Assembly (NCBI GenBank): GCA_035701285.1
Contig: DASSNT010000006.1
Coordinates: forward strand, 1 to 64,000
Length of the DNA stretch: 64,000 bases
Direction of reading: 5' to 3'
Source of the DNA: DASSBR01 sp035701285
GTDB taxonomy: Bacteria; Pseudomonadota; Gammaproteobacteria; Natronospirales; DASSBR01
Shown here: positions 44,989 to 52,223 of the stretch, one piece after another
Layout: each line of letters opens with the position of its first letter
Position numbering within the stretch: position 1 is the first letter of the stretch
Notes under the pieces: model-generated
Database searches by the model: none
What the model was told of the DNA's origin: nothing
The model's input: the letters and a program-made list of their open reading frames with translations, nothing else
Position numbers and translations under genes: made by a program

Positions 44989-44999
44989 AAATTCCCGGA

Positions 45000-45998
45000 T
45001 TACTGATCTTTCCCCCGCAACAACTTGTGCAACTGCCGCCCTTCCCGCCATTGCCAGCTCAAAATACTCGGCACGCCGAACAACAGCTCCCGGAACCGCT
45101 TGGCAAGCGACACCGCAATCGCCACATCGGCCGGCACGCCGATCAGTTGCCCGATCAGCACGAAGCTGCCTTCCTGCACGCCGATGCCGGCCGGCACCAC
45201 GAAGGCTATCGCGCGCGCGGCCAGGCTGAGCGTTTCCATCACGACGGCCTGCCACACCGCCACCGGGTGACCGAGCAGCAGCATGATCACCCAGACTTCG
45301 GCCGCCTCGGCGGCCAGCGACAGAAACTTCCAGATGCCGGCAATCGTCAGCACGCCGAGGCGCCGATAGTACAGGCGGATTTCCGCGTCCAGCCGCGCCG
45401 GACTCACCCACCGCGCCAGCAGCTTATGGCCGCCGGTAATCAGCTCGATAAACCGGTCCAGCCGCGCGAAGATGTTGCCATAGCGCTGCACCGCCACCAT
45501 CAACGCCATCCCGGGCAGCATCGCCAGCAGCACCACGCCCGCCGGCCCGGCGATGCGCGCGCCGGGAATGTTCGACAACAGCAAGCCGAGTCCCGCGAGC
45601 GTCAACAGGTAAAGGCCGACTGCCGTCAGCGTCAACAACAGGATGGCGCACGCCCCGCCCGTCGCGATATGAACGCCGCGCTTGTGCAGCAGCCGGATGC
45701 CGACCAGTTCGCCGCCAACCCGCGCCACCGGGAGCAGGTTGTTCACCGCTTCGCGCACCGCCGACACCCAGAACACGTAAGGCAGCGACGGCGCGGCGGT
45801 GCGGCTTCGCAGCAGCGCCCACAGCGCGAGTGCTTCGAGCAGGACCGGCGCGATATGCAACGGCCCCAGCCAGAACAGCCCCCAGCCGGCGATCTCGAGC
45901 ACCTGCAACACGTCGGCCGAGCCGGCCATGACAACCAGCACAACCGCAAGGGCAAGACCGACGAGCCCCGCCAGCCAGGCGATAATTTTTGTTCTCAA
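45000..45998 (-). CDS. hpnL: HpnL-like hopanoid-associated membrane protein (LPG-synthase TM family)
   Basis: A 332-residue protein with about eight hydrophobic segments, of the lysylphosphatidylglycerol-synthase transmembrane family. REAVNNLLPVARVGGELVGIRLL and VVPAGIGVQEGSFVLIG are conserved blocks. Such proteins adjoin hopanoid glycosyltransferases and are thought to help translocate or handle hopanoids. The start appears to be TTG at 45998, with no clear Shine-Dalgarno site, so the true start is uncertain. It lies 26 bases after hpnI. Confidence 0.78.
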   Translation of the reverse strand: MRTKIIAWLAGLVGLALAVVLVVMAGSADVLQVLEIAGWGLFWLGPLHIAPVLLEALALWALLRSRTAAPSLPYVFWVSAVREAVNNLLPVARVGGELVGIRLLHKRGVHIATGGACAILLLTLTAVGLYLLTLAGLGLLLSNIPGARIAGPAGVVLLAMLPGMALMVAVQRYGNIFARLDRFIELITGGHKLLARWVSPARLDAEIRLYYRRLGVLTIAGIWKFLSLAAEAAEVWVIMLLLGHPVAVWQAVVMETLSLAARAIAFVVPAGIGVQEGSFVLIGQLIGVPADVAIAVSLAKRFRELLFGVPSILSWQWREGRQLHKLLRGKDQ

Positions 45999-46024
45999 AA
46001 TGAAAAGGCTTGCTTGTGGATTGC

Positions 46025-47251
46025 TTATAAATTTTTAAAGATGGCGTTGCGCAGCCGGAACCACGCGGCCATGTATGCCGGCTTCCATGCGGAGCGCGCC
46101 GGTGTCTTGTTCTCGATCAGCTCCCCGTCGCGGCGAATCATAAAGTAGCGCCCCCGCCAGACGATTTGCCGCCCGGCAAAGCTCCATAACCAGACGGCCA
46201 GGCTCAGCAGGTCACTCAGTGGCACAAGCCAGCCGTCCGCGAGCGCCTGCGGACGCGATGGCGCGAACATGATCTGGACCAGCCACTTGGCGATCACCGT
46301 CAGCGCCAGCATGGCCAGCGCGAACGGCTGCGGGCCCGTGAGGCCGAGCATCGCACCGCATAACGGAATGCCGAAGGTGATGAACGTAAACGCGTAGCCG
46401 AGCGGCTGCAATACGCGCAGCGCCCGCGCCTGCCGCAGTTCATGGCGCACCAGCGCCTGCAGCGTCTGATCGGGCGCCGTCGTCTCGACGAGGTAGTCGG
46501 CGAGCACCGTCTGATAGCCTCGCCGGCGCACCATTTCACCCAGCATGTAGTCGTCGGCGACGTGGTGTGCCACTTCCGCGAAACCACCGATTTCATCCAG
46601 CACCGCGCGCCGCATCGCAAGCGTCGCGCCGAAGCCGAAGGCGCGCCAGCCGATCATCCGGGAAACCAGCACGGACGGCGTGAACCAGCCGTTCACGAAC
46701 ATCGCCGCCAGGCGGGCGCAGACGCCTGCACCCGGGCGTGCGCGATAAACACAGGTGGCAAGACCAACGCCGGAACGCTCCAGCGGCGCGGTCACCGCCT
46801 CCAGATAATCACGACCTACGCGGATGTCGCTGTCGGCGATGACCAGCACCTCGTGGCGCGCCGCGGGCAACATGTTGGCGAGGTTACTGACCTTGTAATT
46901 GCTGCCAATCAGTCGCTCGTCCACAACCAGTGTCAAATCGCGCCCGGGCAGCTCCGCCTGCAACCGCCGGACGATCGGCACCGCCGGATCGGTTTCCCGT
47001 CGGACGCCGAACACGATCTGGAATTCGGGATAATCCTGCTCACAGCAGGAGCGGAGGCTTTCGTACAGGCCGTCTTCGGCACCGCAAAGCGGCTTCAGGA
47101 TAGTCACGGGCGGCCGCGATCGGACCGGTTTCGGCGCCGGCCGGCGGCGCAACCACCGGATCATCGCGACGAGTCCGGCTAAGGCGTTAGCGGCTGCCAG
47201 CGCCGCAATCGCATCGCCGGTGACGATCGTCCAATGATCAGCCAGCCACAT
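46025..47251 (-). CDS. hpnI: HpnI-like hopanoid glycosyltransferase (GT21/ceramide glucosyltransferase-like)
   Basis: A 408-residue membrane glycosyltransferase. An N-terminal helix is followed by TILKPLCGAEDGLYESL, IADSDIRVGRDYL (donor-binding Asp residues), HVADDYMLGE and a RQARALR segment matching the family Q-x-x-RW site. Three or more helices end the protein. HpnI relatives add N-acetylglucosamine to bacteriohopanetetrol. I prefer the ATG at 47251 to a GTG one codon earlier; GGAG lies about 10-13 bases upstream in either case. Followed closely by hpnL. Confidence 0.83.
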   Translation of the reverse strand: MWLADHWTIVTGDAIAALAAANALAGLVAMIRWLRRRPAPKPVRSRPPVTILKPLCGAEDGLYESLRSCCEQDYPEFQIVFGVRRETDPAVPIVRRLQAELPGRDLTLVVDERLIGSNYKVSNLANMLPAARHEVLVIADSDIRVGRDYLEAVTAPLERSGVGLATCVYRARPGAGVCARLAAMFVNGWFTPSVLVSRMIGWRAFGFGATLAMRRAVLDEIGGFAEVAHHVADDYMLGEMVRRRGYQTVLADYLVETTAPDQTLQALVRHELRQARALRVLQPLGYAFTFITFGIPLCGAMLGLTGPQPFALAMLALTVIAKWLVQIMFAPSRPQALADGWLVPLSDLLSLAVWLWSFAGRQIVWRGRYFMIRRDGELIENKTPARSAWKPAYMAAWFRLRNAIFKNL

Positions 47252-47323
47252 CACGACAGATAAACTCCGGCAAAATCCGTTGCGGTAAAGCTATCACATC
47301 GGGCCTCGCCGGGTCACTCGCAA

Positions 47324-48691
47324 CTACTTCACCGCCACCGCCTTGATGTTGACGAATTCGTGGATGCCGAACATCGACAGTTCGCGGCCATAGCCGCTGT
47401 TCTTGATACCGCCGAACGGCAGGCGCGGGTCGGAACGAACGAAGTCGTTGACGAAACACGCGCCCGCGTGAATTTCGCTGGTCGCGAGGCGAATACCACG
47501 CTCCGTATCCCGTGTAAAAACGGCCGAGCCCAGGCCGAACTTCGTGTCGTTGGCGACCCGCAGCGCCTCGGACTCATCCTTGACTGGAATGACCGTCGCC
47601 ACCGGCCCGAACAACTCTTCTTCGTAAGCCGGCATGCCGGCCGCAACGCCAGTCAGCAGCGTCACGGGATAGAAGGAACCCGGCCCTTCCGGCATTTCAC
47701 CACCCAGCCGGCAGCGCGCGCCCTTCGCGACGCTTGCTTCAACCTGCTGGTGCAATTGCTCGCGCAAATCCGCCCGCGCCATCGGCCCGATGGTGACGCT
47801 CTCGTCGGTCGGGTCGCCCATCTTGAAGTCTTTCATCGCCACGAGCACGTGCTCCTCGAACTGCTCGCGGATCGACTCGACGACGATATAGCGCTTGGCG
47901 GCGATGCAGCTTTGCCCGGAATTGACCAGCCGCCCCTGCACGCAGGATTTCGCGGCCGCCTCGACGTCGGCATCTTCGAGAACGACATATGCATCGCTGC
48001 CGCCCAACTCCAGCACCGTTTTCTTCAGCGCCTTGCCCGCCTCGCTGGCGACCGCGCGCCCGGCGCCGACGCTGCCCGTGAGCGTCACCGCCTGCACATG
48101 ATCGCTCGCGATCACTTTGGCCGCCTGATCGGTATCGATAATCACGGTCCGGAACAACTGCTCCGGAAAACCCGCTTCCCTGAATACCGCCTCGATATCG
48201 AGCGCGCAGCCGGTGACGTTCGGCGAATGCTTCAGCACGCCGGCATTGCCGGCCATCAGGTTCGGCGCCGCAAAGCGGAACACCTGCCACAGCGGGAAAT
48301 TCCACGGCATGATCGCGAAGACGACGCCGAGCGGCTGAAACGTGACGAAACTCCGGCTCGCGTCGGTCTTCACCTCCTGCTGCGCCAGAAACTGCTCCGC
48401 ATTCTCCGCGTAGTATTCGCACGCCCAGGCGCACTTCTCGATTTCGGCGTGCGACTGCTTGATGGGCTTCCCCATCTCCTCGGTCATGCGTGCCGCGTAG
48501 CGGTCGCTGTTCTTGCGCAACACGGCCGCCGCGTTGTTCATCAGCTTCGCGCGCTCCGCGAACGGCGCCCTGCGCCACTGCGTGTGCGCGTCATGCGCCT
48601 GCCCGAGAATCGTCTCGACCTCCGCATCGCTCATCAGCGGGTAGCTTTTGATGGTTTTCCCGGTCGCGGGATTGATGGTTTCCATGGTCAT
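47324..48691 (-). CDS. NAD(P)-dependent succinate-semialdehyde dehydrogenase
   Basis: A 455-residue aldehyde dehydrogenase. IMPWNFPLWQ binds the cofactor, VLELGGSDAYVV holds the catalytic Glu, and NSGQSCIAAKRYIV the catalytic Cys. Length and sequence fit the shorter GabD/Sad group, which oxidises succinate semialdehyde to succinate. It follows an acetolactate-synthase-like TPP enzyme in the same orientation, the same pairing that makes 2-oxoglutarate decarboxylase plus SSADH in some cyanobacteria. A REP-like palindrome lies between the two genes. Confidence 0.87.
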   Translation of the reverse strand: MTMETINPATGKTIKSYPLMSDAEVETILGQAHDAHTQWRRAPFAERAKLMNNAAAVLRKNSDRYAARMTEEMGKPIKQSHAEIEKCAWACEYYAENAEQFLAQQEVKTDASRSFVTFQPLGVVFAIMPWNFPLWQVFRFAAPNLMAGNAGVLKHSPNVTGCALDIEAVFREAGFPEQLFRTVIIDTDQAAKVIASDHVQAVTLTGSVGAGRAVASEAGKALKKTVLELGGSDAYVVLEDADVEAAAKSCVQGRLVNSGQSCIAAKRYIVVESIREQFEEHVLVAMKDFKMGDPTDESVTIGPMARADLREQLHQQVEASVAKGARCRLGGEMPEGPGSFYPVTLLTGVAAGMPAYEEELFGPVATVIPVKDESEALRVANDTKFGLGSAVFTRDTERGIRLATSEIHAGACFVNDFVRSDPRLPFGGIKNSGYGRELSMFGIHEFVNIKAVAVK

Positions 48692-48713
48692 GTTCCGTTT
48701 TTCCTTTCGTATT

Positions 48714-48767
48714 GCAGGAGCGGCCGCCGGGCGCGATTCAATAATCGCGAGCAGCGCTCGCTCCTAC
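48714..48767. repeat. REP-pair (REPIN-like) palindrome
   Basis: A 54-base imperfect inverted repeat. One arm begins GCAGGAGCGGCCGCC, the other ends AGCGCTCGCTCCTAC, with AATAAT in the centre. The GTAGGAGCGAGC...GCTCGCGA form is well known from REP sequences of Pseudomonas and relatives. It fills the gap between two genes and its right arm contains the TAG stop codon (48764-48766) of the TPP enzyme. No RAYT transposase is in the window. Confidence 0.7.
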
Positions 48768-50416
48768 GCTTTTTCAGCCCAGTAACGGTTGCACTTCTCG
48801 AACAATTCGGTGTTGACGCTGGCATCGACGTCGACCGTCAGTACGCGCAATTCAGTCGACGTAATGGCCTCCGTCAATTGTGACCTGAGCTCGCCGATGC
48901 TGGCCGGCCGGTACGCCTTGATGCCGAAGCTCTCGGCATAGGCCTTGAAGTCGGGATTGCTGATCCGGGTGCCGAAAGAATCGTTGCGCGACATCTCCTG
49001 CTTCCAGCGGATCAACCCGTAGTCGTTGTCGTTGAGGATGATTGCCGTAAACCCGGCGCCGATCCGCTTCGCGGTTTCGAGTTCCTGAGAGTTCATCATG
49101 AAGCCACCGTCGCCCATGACCGATACGACCTGCCGGTTCGGGTCGATCATCGATGCGGCGATGCCGCCGGGCAGCGCCATGCCCATGCTGGCAAGGCCAT
49201 TGCTGATGATGCAGCCGTTGGGCGTAAAGGTCGGGAAATTGCGCGCGATCCACATCTTGTGGCTGCCGACGTCGGAGATCAGCAGGCCGTTGTCGTCCAG
49301 AATATCACGGATGACATTGAGCACTGCGGGGATCGTGAACGTACTCGCACTGTCGTCGAGGTTGTAGCCGGCGATGTCATCGAGGATGCGCTGGCGAACC
49401 GGCGCGTACCAGTCCCGATCGTATTCCGGTTCGCGCTCATCCAGGCTCGCATGCAACGCGCGCACCGACGCGGCCAGGTCGCCCACAACCTCTACCGCCG
49501 GCCGATAATGGGTATACACCTCGGCCGGCACATGGTCGAGATGAATGATCGTCTTGTCATTGTTGGGGTTCCACTTCTGCGGCGCGTACTCGCCAATGTC
49601 GTAGCCGATCGTGACGACCACGTCCGCCTGCTCGACCGCTTCCAGCACATAATCCTTGAAGCTCAGGCCGATCGACAGCAGCGACTCGTCGTTATGGTCG
49701 GAGACCGCGCCCTTGCCCATGAAGGTGGCGGCGACCGGAATGCAGAAATGATCCACCAGCTCGGTCAGCGCCGTGCTGCACTTCTCGCGAATCGCGCCGT
49801 TGCCGGCAATGATCAGCGGCCGTTTTGCCTTCGTCAGCACGGCCAGCGCCTGGCCGACGGCCTCCATGTCCGGATCGGCGCGCAACACCTTGCCCGGCGC
49901 GATCGGCTCGAACCCCGCGATTTCGAGCCCCGCGACATCTTCCGGCAACTCGAGATGCGTCACCCCCGGCTTCTGCAGTTCCGCCAGCTTGAACGCCTTG
50001 CGCGCCACCTCGGTGACAACGCGTTCCGAATGGATGCTCGCGTTCCACTTCACGATCGGCTTGAACATGCTGACGATGTCGAGCATCTGGTGGCTCTGGT
50101 TGTGCATGCGGTCCAGCCCGCCTTGCGCGGTGATTGCCACCACCGGCGCCATGTCGAGCTGCGCGTCGGCCAGGCCGGTAATCAGGTTCGTCGCCCCCGG
50201 CCCGAGTGTAGAGAGACAGACGCCCGCCTTGCCGGTAATGCGCCCCCAGATGTTGGCAATAAACGCGGCCCCCTGTTCATGCCGGCACGGCACGAACCGG
50301 ATCGACGATTGCTCCAGCGAGAACATCAGGTCTTCGGTTTCCTCGCCAGGGACGCCAAAGACATAGCGGACGCCTTCGTTCTCCAGGCACCGGACGAGCA
50401 GGTCGGATACTTTCAT
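48764..50416 (-). CDS. acetolactate-synthase-like TPP enzyme, possibly 2-oxoglutarate decarboxylase
   Basis: A 550-residue thiamine-diphosphate enzyme of three domains. FGVPGEE and RHEQGAAFIANIWGR hold the activating Glu, LSTLGPGATNLITG follows, and the C-terminal TPP site is GDGGFMMNSQE ... NDNDYG. No regulatory small subunit gene is nearby. The N-terminal LLVRCLENEGV and GGLDRMHNQSHQ blocks closely resemble, from memory, the Synechococcus enzyme first named acetolactate synthase and later shown to decarboxylate 2-oxoglutarate. The adjacent SSADH supports that reading. The ATG at 50416 has GGGAG six bases upstream, and a longer frame lacks this. Confidence 0.82.
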   Translation of the reverse strand: MKVSDLLVRCLENEGVRYVFGVPGEETEDLMFSLEQSSIRFVPCRHEQGAAFIANIWGRITGKAGVCLSTLGPGATNLITGLADAQLDMAPVVAITAQGGLDRMHNQSHQMLDIVSMFKPIVKWNASIHSERVVTEVARKAFKLAELQKPGVTHLELPEDVAGLEIAGFEPIAPGKVLRADPDMEAVGQALAVLTKAKRPLIIAGNGAIREKCSTALTELVDHFCIPVAATFMGKGAVSDHNDESLLSIGLSFKDYVLEAVEQADVVVTIGYDIGEYAPQKWNPNNDKTIIHLDHVPAEVYTHYRPAVEVVGDLAASVRALHASLDEREPEYDRDWYAPVRQRILDDIAGYNLDDSASTFTIPAVLNVIRDILDDNGLLISDVGSHKMWIARNFPTFTPNGCIISNGLASMGMALPGGIAASMIDPNRQVVSVMGDGGFMMNSQELETAKRIGAGFTAIILNDNDYGLIRWKQEMSRNDSFGTRISNPDFKAYAESFGIKAYRPASIGELRSQLTEAITSTELRVLTVDVDASVNTELFEKCNRYWAEKA

Positions 50417-50497
50417 GCGTAGCTCCCGTGATTTTTGCGGCAAAGCTTACGCCGTTCGGGATGGCTTTTCAGGTTGCCCGTGGGGGGAATCGAGGAA

Positions 50498-50573
<76 letters not shown>

Positions 50574-50590
50574 GTCAGGTGAGGCGCGAG

Positions 50591-50619
50591 AGTATAGCGA
50601 AAGGCTTTGGGAGCGGCAA
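50591..50619 (-). promoter_or_regulatory. sigma-70 promoter of the tRNA-Thr gene
   Basis: On the minus strand TTGCCG (50619-50614) and TATACT (50596-50591) are separated by 17 bases. Transcription would start near 50584, about ten bases before the mature 5' end. The spacer between the fur-type gene and the tRNA is just long enough to hold it. Confidence 0.6.
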
Positions 50620-50620
50620 A

Positions 50621-51061
50621 CTAGCCCGTGCGGGCGCCGCTGCGAACGCGCACAATCACGTCAACGCCTTCCCGCACGGTGCCCTCCGGCAGGTCCGGCA
50701 AGCCCGCGAAACGCACCTGCTCCGCCGGAATGTCCGTCAGTTCGCCGCTGTCGACGTTATAGAAGTGATGGTGCGCGCCGGTGGTGGAATCGTAGAAAAC
50801 CCGGTTCGGATCGACGATGACCGACTTGATCAGGTTTTTTGCGCACAGCAGCTTGAGGGTGTTGTACACGGTCGCCTTGGACACCCGGGTACCCTGCTTC
50901 AGCAGGATCGCGGAAAGCTGATCTGCCGACAGATGGCGCGGGCGCTCGAGCAGCACGCGTGCAATCTCCAGACGCTGCGCCGTCGGTTGCACTCCGGCGG
51001 CGGCCAGCTGCGCCGCAACCGGATCCGTCCCCACCTCGAAGTTGTTTGTTAAATCAGCCAC
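50621..51061 (-). CDS. Fur-family transcriptional regulator, Irr-like
   Basis: A 146-residue Fur-fold protein. The winged helix has GVQPTAQRLEIARVLL, RVSKATVYNTLKLL and then VFYDSTTGAHHHFYNVDSGELTDI. The C-terminus lacks the usual CxxC zinc sites and keeps a His-rich HHHFYN block, as in Irr-type iron-response regulators and their gammaproteobacterial relatives. It likely senses iron or haem status or peroxide. The start is unsure: GTG at 51061 is placed right behind a TATACT box (51073-51068), which would give a leaderless message. GTG at 51034 or TTG at 51103 are alternatives. Confidence 0.82.
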   Translation of the reverse strand: MADLTNNFEVGTDPVAAQLAAAGVQPTAQRLEIARVLLERPRHLSADQLSAILLKQGTRVSKATVYNTLKLLCAKNLIKSVIVDPNRVFYDSTTGAHHHFYNVDSGELTDIPAEQVRFAGLPDLPEGTVREGVDVIVRVRSGARTG

Positions 51062-51150
51062 TTGGGCAGTATAGCATGTCGTTTGACTTGCACTAGCCGC
51101 CAATTTCCGCGATGATCGTCCGTCCCAAATAAGAATAAAACGGGGATATT

Positions 51151-51672
51151 ATGCGTAACCAGCCCGGTTTTACGCTGATTGAGTTAATTGTCGTCATTGC
51201 CATTCTCGCGATTTTCGTCACCACCGCTGTGCCCGGCTTCAGCCGGCTGGTCACGCGCGAGCGTCGCGTCTCGACGGTGCTGAGCGTGGTTCGTGCGCTG
51301 AATTTCGCCCGCGCCAAAGCCATCACCACTGGCCGATATATCCAGGTCTGCAAGAGCGGGGATGCCGCGCAGTGCGATGAGTCCGTCACCTGGAGTGACG
51401 GCTGGATCGTCTACGTCGACCGGGATGAGGACTCGGACCTGGATGCGGAAGAGCGGATATTACGCCGCCGCGGCGCGATGGATGAGAGCGTTGAGCTGAC
51501 GGCGAATCAGAATGCTTTCACCTTCCGCCCGACTCCGCACCCCTCCACCGCCGGCAGCCTGTTCGTTTGTGTCGGCAACCAGGCTTACGGCGAGGCGGTA
51601 ATTATCAGCTTTACCGGCCGGGTACGCACAGCGCCGGAAAAGGCGGACGGGTCGCCGGTTGAATGCGGCTAG
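51151..51672 (+). CDS. GspH/FimT-type pseudopilin
   Basis: A 173-residue prepilin-like protein. The N-terminus QPGFTLIELIVVIAILAIF is a type IV prepilin leader with the processing Gly-Phe and Glu5. A GspH/FimT-like beta-rich domain with two pairs of Cys follows (CKSG...QCDE and FVCV...VECG). It would be a minor pilin or pseudopilin. No other pilus genes are near, so it is an orphan. It converges with lspA and overlaps it by four bases. Confidence 0.85.
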   Translation: MRNQPGFTLIELIVVIAILAIFVTTAVPGFSRLVTRERRVSTVLSVVRALNFARAKAITTGRYIQVCKSGDAAQCDESVTWSDGWIVYVDRDEDSDLDAEERILRRRGAMDESVELTANQNAFTFRPTPHPSTAGSLFVCVGNQAYGEAVIISFTGRVRTAPEKADGSPVECG

Positions 51673-52223
51673 GGCGAGTGGGTTCGGCCGGCAAACAGCG
51701 TATCGACGATGACGAGAATCGCGCCGACCGTAATCGCCGAGTCAGCCACGTTGAACGGCGGGAAATGCCAGCCGTTGTAAAAAAAGTCGATGAAGTCGAC
51801 CACGTAGCCATACGCAACGCGGTCAATCACGTTGCCGAGCGCGCCACCGAGCACCAGCGCAAGACCGATGCCAAGCAGCCGCCGGCTCTTGCGCGGCAGC
51901 CGCCGCAGCCACAGCAGGATGACGATGCTCACGACCAGGCCCAGGCCGATAAAGAACCACCGCTGCCAGCCCGACGCCTGGCTCAGGAAACTGAACGCGG
52001 CACCGCTGTTGTGCAGCAACGTGAGTTGCAGAAACGAGGTCAGGCGGATCGAGTCGAACAGACCCATGTGACCGCTGATCAGAATCTTGGTGACCTGATC
52101 GACGACGATCACCGCCGCTGAAACCCACAGCCAGCGCACCTGCCCCAGCGCCCCATGCCGACCAGTCTGCCGCCCGGTCGCTTCCGGCTCGGCCACGTTC
52201 ATCTCCGAAGTCGTCTCGTTCAT
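51669..52223 (-). CDS. lspA: lipoprotein signal peptidase
   Basis: A 184-residue signal peptidase II with four membrane helices. The signature aspartates lie in GNVIDRVAYGYVVDF and FNVADSAITVG. It cuts the signal peptides of prolipoproteins after lipid transfer, so it also serves the two lipoproteins of the polysaccharide locus. The ATG at 52223 overlaps the ileS stop (ATGA), the usual ileS-lspA arrangement. A longer frame upstream lies in ileS. There is a roughly 30-residue polar N-terminal extension. Confidence 0.95.
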   Translation of the reverse strand: MNETTSEMNVAEPEATGRQTGRHGALGQVRWLWVSAAVIVVDQVTKILISGHMGLFDSIRLTSFLQLTLLHNSGAAFSFLSQASGWQRWFFIGLGLVVSIVILLWLRRLPRKSRRLLGIGLALVLGGALGNVIDRVAYGYVVDFIDFFYNGWHFPPFNVADSAITVGAILVIVDTLFAGRTHSP

